Assembly (NCBI GenBank): GCA_016281915.1
Contig: JAEEJO010000037.1
Location: 1-64,000 of the forward strand
Length of the DNA: 64,000 nucleotides
Direction: 5' to 3'
From: Clostridiales bacterium
Lineage (GTDB): Bacteria > Bacillota > Clostridia > Oscillospirales > UBA644
The notes under the pieces: generated by a model
Told to the model about the DNA's origin: nothing
The model's database searches: none
Seen by the model: the letters and a program-made list of their open reading frames with translations, nothing else
Made by a program: the position numbers and the translations under genes
Shown here: in pieces, positions 9,076 through 17,474 of the stretch
How positions within the stretch are numbered: the first letter of the stretch is position 1
How the letters are laid out: every line of letters begins with the position of its first letter

Positions 9076-11634
9076 TTATTCTTTTATTGTCAGACTGCAG
9101 TTCCCGGTGATACCCGAAAGTGTTTCGCACCTTTCTTCAGGCGTGTTTTCACGTTCCGAATTTGTTGCGACCTCAATACGGAAAGAGTTCTCGCCTTCTT
9201 TAAGAAGATTTGCTATCTCAAAACGGTATTCGGGAACGATCTGAACGCCTGCGCTTATGCCGTTGATAAACAGCTCTACGCCTTCATGGGCATCGGTGAT
9301 CACAAGCACGGCACGTGACGGGATCGTTTTGAGGCAGACCGTTTTTTCGTATCTTGCAAGTCCCGAAAAACGAGGCATCTGCTGAGCAAGAGTATCAGGC
9401 AGAGAGATCTCTTTTTCGTTTTCGAATCGGGGGTAATCTATCGCGCGGCAAACGCTGCGTTTCCAGCCTTCATTCAAAGGTATTTCGGTTCCTTCAAACG
9501 GTTCGGGAAGGAACTGCGAAGCATCGTGCTTAAATCCCGAAAGAACTATAACGCTGTGAAGAGGTTCGCAAGAGAAAGTTACTCGGGTCCCGTTGGCGGT
9601 TTTTTCGGATTTTATATGTCTCAGTCCGTTTTCCCACGCATCGTAGATGCAGCATTCACCGAAAGATCCGATATCCGCGGAGCCGTGCCATGTTTTTGTT
9701 CCCTCGTTTACAAACATATAAATATCGCAGTCTCCAGCGACGTGAAGAACGCGCATATCACGGTTTTCGGGGGTTATACGGACTGTAGGGATACAGAGTT
9801 TTGCTGTTTCGCAAGGAATAGTATCGGGTGAAACGGTATTTGCATCGAGTATTTTCACGCCGTTTTTCTCAAGATCGGGTAAAGCGTTCTTTACGCAGGG
9901 GGCAATAAACTCGCATGCGGGAATTATAAGGGCTTTATAGCTTCTTCCGTTTACGCAAAGTCCGTTTGACAGATCTGTATTATAGCGCTCGGGACGCGAA
10001 AAAACGTCTGCGGGGATAAAATCATAAGCTATCTGATTTCTTGCAAGAGGTTCAGCGACGTTTTCGGGCAGCATGCAATCGCCCATCCAGTCGCTTTCTG
10101 CTGAATACAGGATCGCTGTTTCGGGAACGGTCGAGCCGGATTGAAGAAGCGTTGCTACCCTGTTCATATAAAGCATAAGCTTGCCGAAATGTTTAAACTG
10201 CGGATCGTTGCCGTGATTGTAAAAATGAGGCGGGCAGTCTCCGTCAGGGTATTTTGTCAAAGAAAACGCGTGCGGAACAAAATGGTTTATATTCCTTACA
10301 AGGCAGTGATCGGCAAGATATTTTTCAAGACGAACGCCCTCTTTCCAGCCCACCGCCCCGAATATTTCGCACATGCTGTTGCCGTGTTTTTTCGGGTCTA
10401 TAGCCGCCTGAGACGCCGCAAGAGAAGCAAGAACGAAATGATAGAAACGTCCGAGACGCCTTGGTGCGTCGAATTCTCCCTGAGGGAATACCTGGGCGCC
10501 TATCATATCGATGCCGGACATATCCTGTCCGCCAAGACCACGGAAATAGTGACCGAGGCTGGGACCTGTGCGAAAATGCTGGTTTTCGTCCTCTATGATG
10601 TGTCCTATATACTGAACTCCGTGATCTCTGCACCATCCGCCTACCTGTTCGGAAAAATTGCGTTCCACAAGTGACGTTACCGCATCCATATACTCCAAAC
10701 GGACCTTTGCAGAGGCATTTTTGTCAATATCCGTATCCCAGATAAGCGGCATGAAAGAGACCCAGTTTTCTCCGAGACGTTTTTCCATTTCTTTCGTGAC
10801 GTCGTCGCCCCACGCCTCGTCTTCAAGTTTCCAGATCGGTTTTCCTGTTTCGTAAAGATGTCCGTTTCCGAGTTCGGGCTCATCGGAGAAAAAGCCAGCA
10901 ATGGTTTTGCCGAAATCGGAAGCGTAATGCTGCCAGAATTTTTCGTGGACCTCGTCTAAAAGGATCCTGCAGGATCTTTGAGAGGTCATGTTAATAAGAA
11001 GTCTTCTTGCGCCGCGGTTGCGCGTAAGATGAAGGACGTATAAAGTCCATTCCCCTTCGGGAACACGGAAAGAAAACGTTTCTTTATCGATATTATTGCT
11101 AAGGTCTATGATGCCGTCAGGCAGTGTTCCGTTTTTTCTTACCGCAATAATACCGAGAAGCTTATCGTCATGAAAAACTCTCTTATTGCGGTTTTTGACG
11201 TCGTATTCTTCCATTTCGTTATACGGAACAAAAGGTGTAGCAGGTCTGCATTCGCTGACGTTGACGGTCATCTCGGTGCCCGAAGGCGGACATTTTACGG
11301 TTCTGTAAACAAGGCACTGTCTGCAGAGCTCTTCCGGAGCGGTCGACATTTTTCCGTTTGCAAAACCCGTGGGGAAATGGCTGTCGTCAAGTATCCAGAC
11401 TTTCATGCCGAGCTTGCGCGCCTCGTCAAGGATTATATCCATATCATGCCACCACTGAGGTCCTGCAAAATCCGGGTGCGGGCGGCTCTCAACGCAAACC
11501 GCGCCTATATTTGCGGAATGGACGGCTCTCATATATTCGCGTGTGACCGATTCTTCCTCTCCCCTTATCCAGAAAAAAGGAAGAATATGGTTTTCATATT
11601 CGCCTTTAAGAAGTTTTTCAACTGTTTCTGTCAT
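9076..11634 (-). CDS. GH106-like glycosyl hydrolase (putative rhamnosidase)
   Basis: An 852-residue protein resembling the large family of predicted glycosyl hydrolases near GH106 (alpha-L-rhamnosidase). The N-terminal region has PFFWIRGEE, then GAVCVESRPHPDFAGPQWW and VWILDDSHFPTG, typical of that family's barrel; a galactose-binding-like beta-sandwich (VLVITDAHEGVELFINGISAGVQ in part) closes the protein. There is no signal peptide. Catalytic residues cannot be assigned by eye and the substrate is a guess. The ATG at 11634 follows GAGAGGG; 13 further in-frame residues upstream lack a Shine-Dalgarno. First gene of the operon, with its own promoter. Confidence 0.75.
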   Translation of the reverse strand: MTETVEKLLKGEYENHILPFFWIRGEEESVTREYMRAVHSANIGAVCVESRPHPDFAGPQWWHDMDIILDEARKLGMKVWILDDSHFPTGFANGKMSTAPEELCRQCLVYRTVKCPPSGTEMTVNVSECRPATPFVPYNEMEEYDVKNRNKRVFHDDKLLGIIAVRKNGTLPDGIIDLSNNIDKETFSFRVPEGEWTLYVLHLTRNRGARRLLINMTSQRSCRILLDEVHEKFWQHYASDFGKTIAGFFSDEPELGNGHLYETGKPIWKLEDEAWGDDVTKEMEKRLGENWVSFMPLIWDTDIDKNASAKVRLEYMDAVTSLVERNFSEQVGGWCRDHGVQYIGHIIEDENQHFRTGPSLGHYFRGLGGQDMSGIDMIGAQVFPQGEFDAPRRLGRFYHFVLASLAASQAAIDPKKHGNSMCEIFGAVGWKEGVRLEKYLADHCLVRNINHFVPHAFSLTKYPDGDCPPHFYNHGNDPQFKHFGKLMLYMNRVATLLQSGSTVPETAILYSAESDWMGDCMLPENVAEPLARNQIAYDFIPADVFSRPERYNTDLSNGLCVNGRSYKALIIPACEFIAPCVKNALPDLEKNGVKILDANTVSPDTIPCETAKLCIPTVRITPENRDMRVLHVAGDCDIYMFVNEGTKTWHGSADIGSFGECCIYDAWENGLRHIKSEKTANGTRVTFSCEPLHSVIVLSGFKHDASQFLPEPFEGTEIPLNEGWKRSVCRAIDYPRFENEKEISLPDTLAQQMPRFSGLARYEKTVCLKTIPSRAVLVITDAHEGVELFINGISAGVQIVPEYRFEIANLLKEGENSFRIEVATNSERENTPEERCETLSGITGNCSLTIKE

Positions 11635-11697
11635 AAACGTTCCCTCTCGTCTGATCTGTATTTTACAAAACAATTCAGCATTTATTGCTGCCCGATC

Positions 11698-11726
11698 ATT
11701 TTAACATTAATATATCTCCGTGTCAA
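11698..11726 (-). promoter_or_regulatory. Promoter of the GH106-like/GH2 operon
   Basis: Minus strand TTGACA (11721-11726), 17-nt spacer, TAAAAT (11698-11703). Confidence 0.78.
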
Positions 11727-11763
11727 GAGAAAAGCTGGAAAGAATGCAAAAATAAGCGGTGAT

Positions 11764-11802
11764 TTCAAAAAAAGATCTTTCCGCAGAAACGGAAAGATCT
11801 TT
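11764..11802 (-). terminator. Terminator after nfnB
   Basis: AAAGATCTTTCCG (11771-11783) pairs with 11790-11802; on the minus strand the stem is followed by seven T. Confidence 0.92.
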
Positions 11803-11806
11803 ATAT

Positions 11807-13189
11807 TCAACCGCGAAGTTTTTTGTCGATCGATGCCGCAGCCTTCTTGCCTGCGCCCATGGCGAGTATTACGGTTGCTGCACCTGTTACCGCGTCACCG
11901 CCGGCATAGACGTTTTCTCTTGTCGTTTCGCCGTTTTCGTCAACTACGATGCCTCCCTTAGGAGACGTTTCAAGTCCGCCTGTCGTTGATTTTATGAGCG
12001 GATTAGGCGATGTGCCTATTGCCATGATAACACAGTCAAGAGGTATTTCAAACTCGGAATCGGCCTTTTCTACCGGGCTTCTTCTGCCTGAAGCATCGGG
12101 TTCGCCGAGCGTCATTTCAACGCATTTTATGCCGGAAACCGACTTTCCGTCATCAGAAAGAATAGCCGTCGGGTTTGTGAGGAGTCTGAAAACGATCCCT
12201 TCCTCTTTTGCGTGCTCGACCTCTTCTGCTCTTGCGGGAAGCTCCTGCTCGCTGCGTCTGTAAATAATATAAACCTCTTTTGCTCCGAGTCGTTTTGCGC
12301 TTCGCGCGGCGTCCATAGCAACGTTTCCGCCTCCGACTACCGCGACCCTTTCAGGCCTCATAACGGGAGTTTCGGAGTTTTCCCTGTAAGCCTTCATAAG
12401 ATTGATGCGGGTAAGAAATTCGTTTGCGGAATAAACGCCGTTAAGACCTTCGCCCGGAATATTCATAAATCTCGGAAGTCCGGCGCCGGAGCCGATAAAG
12501 ACAGCCTCAAAGCCCTGTTCGATAAGCTCGTCGACCGTGAGGGTCTTACCTATAACAACGTTTGTTTCGATCTTTACGCCAAGAGCTTTAAGACCTTCGA
12601 CCTCTTTTGAAACTATGTCCTTAGGAAGGCGAAATTCGGGGATACCGTAAACGAGAACACCACCGGCTGTGTGAAGAGCTTCAAAAACGGTCACGTCGTA
12701 ACCTTTTTTCGCGAGATCTCCCGCGCAGGTAAGTCCCGAAGGACCTGAGCCGACAATCGCAACGCGATGTCCGTTGGGTTTCGGAAGGTCAATTTTTCCG
12801 TCCGCAGATGAGTTGTGACGGTCCGCAACAAATCTTTCGAGACGGCCTATGCCGACAGGCTCGCCCTTTTTACCTCTTACGCAATATTTTTCGCACTGTG
12901 ATTCCTGCGGACAAACTCTTCCGCAGACTGCAGGAAGAGAACTTGAAAGGGAGATTATCTCATATGCTTTTTCAAAATTGCCTTCGGCTGTTTCATGTAT
13001 GAACGAAGGGATATCTATTGCAACGGGGCACCCCTGCGTACACGGTTTGTTTTTGCAGTTAAGGCAGCGGGCTGCCTCGTCGAGAGCCTGTTCTTCACTG
13101 TATCCTAGGGCGACCTCGTTGAAATTTCTGTTTCTTACGTCCGGTTCCTGCGAAGGCATCGGATTTTTTTTCAAAGACATATTGGGCAT
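11807..13189 (-). CDS. nfnB: NfnB-type NADPH-binding subunit (GltD-like)
   Basis: A 460-residue protein of the glutamate synthase small-subunit family. The N-terminus has Cys clusters CLNCKNKPCTQGCP and CGRVCPQESQCEKYC for two [4Fe-4S] centres; GSGPSGLTCAGDLAKKG (FAD) and VVGGGNVAMDAARSAKRLG (NAD(P)H) follow. Directly upstream, nine bases away, is a PyrK/FNR-like subunit. That pair is the arrangement of NfnAB, the electron-bifurcating enzyme that couples NADH and reduced ferredoxin to NADP+ reduction. No glutamate synthase large subunit is nearby, which argues against GltD. Confidence 0.88.
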   Translation of the reverse strand: MPNMSLKKNPMPSQEPDVRNRNFNEVALGYSEEQALDEAARCLNCKNKPCTQGCPVAIDIPSFIHETAEGNFEKAYEIISLSSSLPAVCGRVCPQESQCEKYCVRGKKGEPVGIGRLERFVADRHNSSADGKIDLPKPNGHRVAIVGSGPSGLTCAGDLAKKGYDVTVFEALHTAGGVLVYGIPEFRLPKDIVSKEVEGLKALGVKIETNVVIGKTLTVDELIEQGFEAVFIGSGAGLPRFMNIPGEGLNGVYSANEFLTRINLMKAYRENSETPVMRPERVAVVGGGNVAMDAARSAKRLGAKEVYIIYRRSEQELPARAEEVEHAKEEGIVFRLLTNPTAILSDDGKSVSGIKCVEMTLGEPDASGRRSPVEKADSEFEIPLDCVIMAIGTSPNPLIKSTTGGLETSPKGGIVVDENGETTRENVYAGGDAVTGAATVILAMGAGKKAAASIDKKLRG

Positions 13190-13198
13190 ACCAGCACC

Positions 13199-14026
13199 TC
13201 ACTTTGTATTCAAAAGCCGGCAGGCTTTTTCGCGTTCAAATTCTTTATACATGGTATTTCGGCGCATCGCCTCGTCAAAATCGACCTGATGTCCGTCAAA
13301 ATCAGGGCCGTCGACGCACGCAAATTTCATTTTTCCGCCAACGGTAAGGCGGCAGCCGCCGCACATACCCGTGCCGTCTATCATTATGGGATTCATGCTT
13401 ACCACAGTCTTTATTCCGTATTCTTCGGTAAGTCTGCAAACGAATTTCATCATTATCAGCGGTCCGATCGCAATGACCTCATCATATTCTGCGCCGTTTT
13501 CAATAAGCCTTTTCAGTGCATCGGTGACAAGGCCCTTTTCGCCGTAAGATCCGTCGTCCGTCATAATAACAAGATTATCGCTTGCAGCTCTGAATTCGTC
13601 CTCGAGAAATACGAGATCCTTATTTCTGAACCCTACGATAAAATCAACGGATGCGCCGAGCTTCGTAAGCTTTTTCGCTACGGGGTACGCTATCGCGCAG
13701 CCCACTCCGCCGCCTACCACCGCTACCTTGCGCAAGCCTTCCGTTTCGGTAGGTCTTCCGAGAGGCCCTGCAACGTCACAGATAAAACCGCCTTCGGGTA
13801 TATCGTTAAGAGCCGCCGTTGTTCCGCCGACTATCTGGACTATAACGGTGACCGTGCCTGCATCGCGGTCGAAATCCGAAATCGTAAGCGGTATTCTTTC
13901 GCTTTCGGAATTCGGCCTTAGAATAACGAACTGACCGGGTTCAGCTTTTTTTGCTATCAGAGGAGCTTCAAACGTAAAAAGTGTGACCGTGGGATTCAGT
14001 GCGCGTTTTGTTATTATCTTATTCAT
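13199..14026 (-). CDS. nfnA: NfnA-type ferredoxin-NADP reductase subunit
   Basis: A 275-residue FAD/NAD-binding protein of the sulfide/dihydroorotate dehydrogenase-like family. The FAD region (PLTISDFDRDAGTVT) and the NAD-binding VAVVGGGVGCAIAYP are clear, and MCGGCRLTVGGKMKFACVDGP near the C-terminus supplies the [2Fe-2S] cysteines. It is the small partner of NfnB, with which it would form the cytoplasmic NADH/ferredoxin:NADP+ transhydrogenase. It lies 26 bases after the nanA-like gene and likely shares its promoter. A separate PyrK paralogue occurs at 43.2 kb. Confidence 0.88.
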   Translation of the reverse strand: MNKIITKRALNPTVTLFTFEAPLIAKKAEPGQFVILRPNSESERIPLTISDFDRDAGTVTVIVQIVGGTTAALNDIPEGGFICDVAGPLGRPTETEGLRKVAVVGGGVGCAIAYPVAKKLTKLGASVDFIVGFRNKDLVFLEDEFRAASDNLVIMTDDGSYGEKGLVTDALKRLIENGAEYDEVIAIGPLIMMKFVCRLTEEYGIKTVVSMNPIMIDGTGMCGGCRLTVGGKMKFACVDGPDFDGHQVDFDEAMRRNTMYKEFEREKACRLLNTK

Positions 14027-14052
14027 GACCCAACCGTTCCTTCCGAGTATAA

Positions 14053-14937
14053 TTACCTGCCGTTCAGTCTGTTTACGGTATCAAATATCTCTCGTGCAGC
14101 AGTCTTCTGTGCTTCGGTAGTTTCGGCAAAAGGCTGTCTGCATCCGCATGAAGAGATACCGTAAAGAGCGAGTACTTCTTTGAGAGTTTGATAGATGCCT
14201 GCTTTAAGAAGCATATCTGTAACGGTGTTTATTTTTTTCTGTGCCGCAAGAGCAGCGGGGATATTGTTTTGTTTGCAGTTTTCAAAAACTTCTCTGCCCC
14301 AGTTCCCGATTATGTTGTAGGTGCTGCCTATCGCCCCGTCGGTTCCGAGTATTGCTGCGGAGAGGAGGGCTTCGTCAACGCCAGAAAAGATGATCTTGTC
14401 GGGGAACGCTGTCCTGAGTCTTTCAAGGAAGAAGTAATCCTGTGCCGAATTTTTGACCCCTATGATGTTTCCGTGAGAAAACAGGGCGTCAAAATCAGCC
14501 ATAGAAAGAGAAACCGACGTCAGGACGGGAATATTGTAAACGACCAGAGGAAGTTTTGATCTTTCGGCGAGTCTGAGATAATAATATACTACCTCTTTGT
14601 TTGTGAATTTATAATAAAAAGGCGTGACGGCAGAAACTGCGTCATATCCGTTTTCAGCCGCAAGATCGGCAAGCTCGTAAACCTCTTCGACAACGTTCGA
14701 GCCTATATGCGCTATAAGAGAAACCCTGCCTTTTGCGGTTTTTGACACAGACGTTAAGACCTCTTTTTTCTGAGCATGGCTCATAAGGAAGTTTTCGCCC
14801 GTGCTGCCGCATACATAAAGCCCGTCTGCTTTACAGTTGTCTATAACATGATCTGTCAGTTTGCCGATAGCCGTGGTATCAGGTTTGCCGTTTTTATCAA
14901 AAAGCGTCAGAAGCGCCGGGTAGATGCCTTTGTTCAT
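14053..14937 (-). CDS. N-acetylneuraminate lyase / DHDPS-family aldolase
   Basis: A 294-residue class I aldolase of the NanA/DapA superfamily. GSTGENF early, the proton-relay Tyr in VVYNIP and the Schiff-base Lys in IIGVKNSA are all in place. GSTGE-type spacing and the loop after it look more like NanA, which splits sialic acid into ManNAc and pyruvate, than DapA, but other 2-keto-acid aldolases cannot be excluded. The ATG at 14937 has GGAGGATAT upstream, and the promoter at 14978-15006 excludes the longer frame. It precedes nfnA in the same transcript. A sugar kinase gene lies on the other side of the regulator. Confidence 0.82.
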   Translation of the reverse strand: MNKGIYPALLTLFDKNGKPDTTAIGKLTDHVIDNCKADGLYVCGSTGENFLMSHAQKKEVLTSVSKTAKGRVSLIAHIGSNVVEEVYELADLAAENGYDAVSAVTPFYYKFTNKEVVYYYLRLAERSKLPLVVYNIPVLTSVSLSMADFDALFSHGNIIGVKNSAQDYFFLERLRTAFPDKIIFSGVDEALLSAAILGTDGAIGSTYNIIGNWGREVFENCKQNNIPAALAAQKKINTVTDMLLKAGIYQTLKEVLALYGISSCGCRQPFAETTEAQKTAAREIFDTVNRLNGR

Positions 14938-14977
14938 CTGGATATCCTCCGCAACACATATTTGCATATTATAATAT

Positions 14978-15006
14978 ATTTTATCATAAATATTTATAAA
15001 AGTCAA
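14978..15006 (-). promoter_or_regulatory. Promoter of nanA-nfnA-nfnB
   Basis: Minus strand TTGACT (15001-15006), 17-nt spacer, TAAAAT (14978-14983), about 40 bases before the chosen ATG. Confidence 0.75.
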
Positions 15007-15008
15007 CA

Positions 15009-15027
15009 GCCGCCGGGAGTCGGCGGC
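15009..15027 (-). terminator. GC-rich hairpin between ligase and nanA
   Basis: GCCGCCG (15009-15015) pairs with CGGCGGC (15021-15027) with a five-base loop. It lies after the ligase stop and before the nanA promoter. The tail is only moderately T-rich. Confidence 0.5.
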
Positions 15028-15040
15028 GGTCTCATGATAA

Positions 15041-16687
15041 TTATTCGGATTTTTCGTTCCTTATCTGGACACGTCTGATCTTTCCGCTTATTGTTTTGGG
15101 CAGTTCTTCCACGAATTCAACGACCCTGGGGTATTTATAAGGAGCGGTGAGACGTTTGACATGGTTCTGGATCTCTTTTACAAGAGCTTCCGAAGCTTTG
15201 TTTTTATAGTCTTTGGTGAGCACGATGGTCGCTTTGACTGCCTGTCCTCTTATCGGGTCGGGAACTGCGGTGACCGCGCATTCCATAACCGCGGGATGCT
15301 CCATAAGAACGCTCTCTATCTCAAAAGGACCGATACGGTAACCAGAGCTTTTTATAAGATCGTCCGTTCTGCCTACGTACCAGAAATATCCGTCCTCATC
15401 GCACCATGCCATATCGCCGGTGTGATAAAGATCGTCATGCCAGACGGCGTTTGTTTTTTCGGGATCGTTGAAGTATCCGATAAACATTCCGAGAGGTCTG
15501 CCCTTGCCTGTTTTCAGGCATATTTCCCCTACCGCACCGGGTTTTACGCGATTTCCTGATTCATCGGCGATTATCATATCATACTGGGGAGTAGGCTTGC
15601 CCATAGAACCCGGCTTGGGGGTCATTCCGATAAGGTTTGCAACGGTGAGGGCGGTTTCAGTCTGACCGAAGCCCTCCATAAGCGAAATGCCCGTGATCTC
15701 TTTGAATTTGTTGAAAACCTCCGGGTTGAGCGCTTCTCCTGCGATGGTAGCGTATTTGAGTGAGCTCAGATCGTATTTGGACATATCCGCCTTGATGAAA
15801 AAGCGGAATATCGTGGGAGGCGCGCAGAAAGTGGTTATTTTGTATTTTTCTATCATCGAGAGAACGGCATCACCGTCGAACTTATCGAAATCGTATGTGA
15901 ATACCGCCGCTTCGCACAGCCACTGACCGTAAAGTTTGCCCCAGACGGCTTTTCCCCATCCCGTATCTGCGATAGTAAGATGAAGTCCGTCAGGATCAAC
16001 GTTATGCCAGTACCTTGCGGTAACGATATGGCCGATCGGATACGTGAAATCATGGACTGCGGCTTTCGGGTATCCGGAGGTTCCGCTTGTGAAGTACATG
16101 ATCATCGGGTCGCCGTTTTTTGTAGGCACACGCTCGAAAAAGTCGGGATATTCAAGGATTTTCTTATCAAAATCATACCAGCCATCGGGAACAGGGCCTA
16201 CAGCGATCTTCAATTCGAGTGACGGAGAATCGGGAACAGACTCGTCAACGTGAGACGTGATCTCGCCGTCGCCGGCACAGACGATCGCCTTTATTCCCGC
16301 TGCGTTGAATCGGTATACGTAGTCTTTTTTCGTAAGGAGATGCGTTGCGGGAACGACTATTGCGCCAATCTTGTGAAGAGCCACGATAGATATCCAGAAC
16401 TGATAGTGGCGTTTAAGCACAAGCATTACGCGGTCGCCTTTTTTGATTCCGATATCGGTGAAAAAATGAGCTGCGCGCGAAGAAAGGTGCATCATATCGC
16501 CGAAAGTGAATCTTTTTTCTTCACCGTCGTTGGATATCCACAGCATTGCGAGCTTTTCGGGCTTGGTCTTGCCCAGCTCGTCAACGACATCATATGCGAA
16601 GTTGAAGTCGAAACCGGATCTCATCTCAAAACCGTCGAGAAAACCGTTTTCATTGAAATGTTCATTAACAAATTTTTTATACAGCAT
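15041..16687 (-). CDS. AMP-forming acyl-CoA synthetase
   Basis: A 548-residue member of the ANL superfamily, which makes an acyl-adenylate from ATP and a carboxylic acid and transfers it to CoA. The P-loop YFTSGTSGYPKAAVH (about residue 205), the A5 region GFGQTETA and the A8 hinge YHTGDMAWCDEDGYFWYVGRTDD are intact, and the C-terminal catalytic Lys lies in PKTISGKIRR. It resembles the acetyl/medium-chain acyl-CoA ligases. The XRE-cupin regulator gene is immediately upstream, 54 bases away, and probably controls it; this pairing recurs in anaerobic Bacillota. Confidence 0.9.
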   Translation of the reverse strand: MLYKKFVNEHFNENGFLDGFEMRSGFDFNFAYDVVDELGKTKPEKLAMLWISNDGEEKRFTFGDMMHLSSRAAHFFTDIGIKKGDRVMLVLKRHYQFWISIVALHKIGAIVVPATHLLTKKDYVYRFNAAGIKAIVCAGDGEITSHVDESVPDSPSLELKIAVGPVPDGWYDFDKKILEYPDFFERVPTKNGDPMIMYFTSGTSGYPKAAVHDFTYPIGHIVTARYWHNVDPDGLHLTIADTGWGKAVWGKLYGQWLCEAAVFTYDFDKFDGDAVLSMIEKYKITTFCAPPTIFRFFIKADMSKYDLSSLKYATIAGEALNPEVFNKFKEITGISLMEGFGQTETALTVANLIGMTPKPGSMGKPTPQYDMIIADESGNRVKPGAVGEICLKTGKGRPLGMFIGYFNDPEKTNAVWHDDLYHTGDMAWCDEDGYFWYVGRTDDLIKSSGYRIGPFEIESVLMEHPAVMECAVTAVPDPIRGQAVKATIVLTKDYKNKASEALVKEIQNHVKRLTAPYKYPRVVEFVEELPKTISGKIRRVQIRNEKSE

Positions 16688-16741
16688 AAAAATACCTTTT
16701 TCTTTTGCGGAACGTAACGGGACGTTCCTTCGTTATCTTTT

Positions 16742-17311
16742 TCAGTTCTTTCCGATAACGACGGCGATAAAGGTGCAGTCTTCCCCGTTTACGGCTATCA
16801 TTCCGTGTCCGTGAGCGCTGTTGTAGTATATGCTGTCACCGGGGCCTAGATACTCGATATGATCTTCAAGCCTTACTTTGAGCGTGCCGGAAAGAACATA
16901 GTCGAATTCCTGTCCTTCATGAAAAGAAAGCGCTATTTCTTTTTTCTGGGCATCTTCATCATATTTGGCGGTGACAAGGAAAGGTTCGCTGATCTTATCT
17001 TTTATAAAAGGAGCAAGATGCTGATATTTGAAACCTTTTCTTCGCTCGATCGGCAGACCCTCGCCGGATCTTGTAACGGAATAAAAAGAAAGAGTGGGCT
17101 TATCGCCTGTTATCAGTTCTGTGATATCGACTCCGAAGTGTTTGGAACACTTATAAAGAAATGTGAATGAAAAGTCGATCTCGCCTGTTTCGTGAGCTAT
17201 GTAGTCCTCCTCAGTCGTGTCGCATACTCGCGCCATTTCGTCGGTCGGTATATCAAGTATCATCCGCAGTCCGCGGATTCGTTCGGCTATCGCTCTGACG
17301 TGTTCGTTCAT
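16742..17311 (-). CDS. XRE-cupin transcriptional regulator
   Basis: A 189-residue protein with an N-terminal helix-turn-helix (about residues 6-62: IRGLRMILDIPTDEMARVCDTTE) and a C-terminal cupin barrel (about 105-187: GQEFDYVLSGTLKVRLEDH). Such proteins bind DNA as dimers and sense a small molecule in the barrel. It heads the transcript that includes the acyl-CoA ligase and stands back to back with the sugar kinase, so it could control both. GAGGAGG lies nine bases before the ATG. Confidence 0.9.
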   Translation of the reverse strand: MNEHVRAIAERIRGLRMILDIPTDEMARVCDTTEEDYIAHETGEIDFSFTFLYKCSKHFGVDITELITGDKPTLSFYSVTRSGEGLPIERRKGFKYQHLAPFIKDKISEPFLVTAKYDEDAQKKEIALSFHEGQEFDYVLSGTLKVRLEDHIEYLGPGDSIYYNSAHGHGMIAVNGEDCTFIAVVIGKN

Positions 17312-17341
17312 CTGCGAACCTCCTCTGTAAAAATTTTTAAC

Positions 17342-17370
17342 ATATTAGCACAAAAAAGCGATTTTGTCAA
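17342..17370 (-). promoter_or_regulatory. Promoter of regulator-ligase unit
   Basis: Minus strand TTGACA (17365-17370), 17-nt spacer, TAATAT (17342-17347) with TGC just before it (extended -10). Confidence 0.8.
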
Positions 17371-17392
17371 TAGATTTTTATTGCCGGGGGAC

Positions 17393-17421
17393 TTGAAAAA
17401 AAATATGAAAACTGATATAAT
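17393..17421 (+). promoter_or_regulatory. Promoter of the kinase-yigZ unit
   Basis: TTGAAA (17393-17398), 17-nt spacer, TATAAT (17416-17421). Its -35 is only 22 bases from the -35 of the divergent promoter, so one bound regulator could affect both. Confidence 0.78.
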
Positions 17422-17474
17422 ATAGCAGAGTATACCGTATCCGTTGATCGCCTGACACATTGGAGGACGCAATT

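Noticed and set aside
10141-10674. Open frame of 177 codons on the plus strand
   Set aside because: It is a shadow of the GH106-like gene on the minus strand; composition and lack of a start site argue against coding.
11170-11961. Open frame of 263 codons on the plus strand
   Set aside because: It is antisense to the 5' part of the GH106-like gene, crosses its promoter and the nfnB terminator, and has low-complexity Arg/Leu at the end.
11807-13189. Glutamate synthase small subunit (GltD)
   Set aside because: No large subunit is near, and a PyrK/FNR-like partner directly upstream fits NfnAB.
13289-13921. Open frame of 210 codons on the plus strand
   Set aside because: It is antisense to nfnA, where the iron-sulfur and nucleotide motifs are clear.
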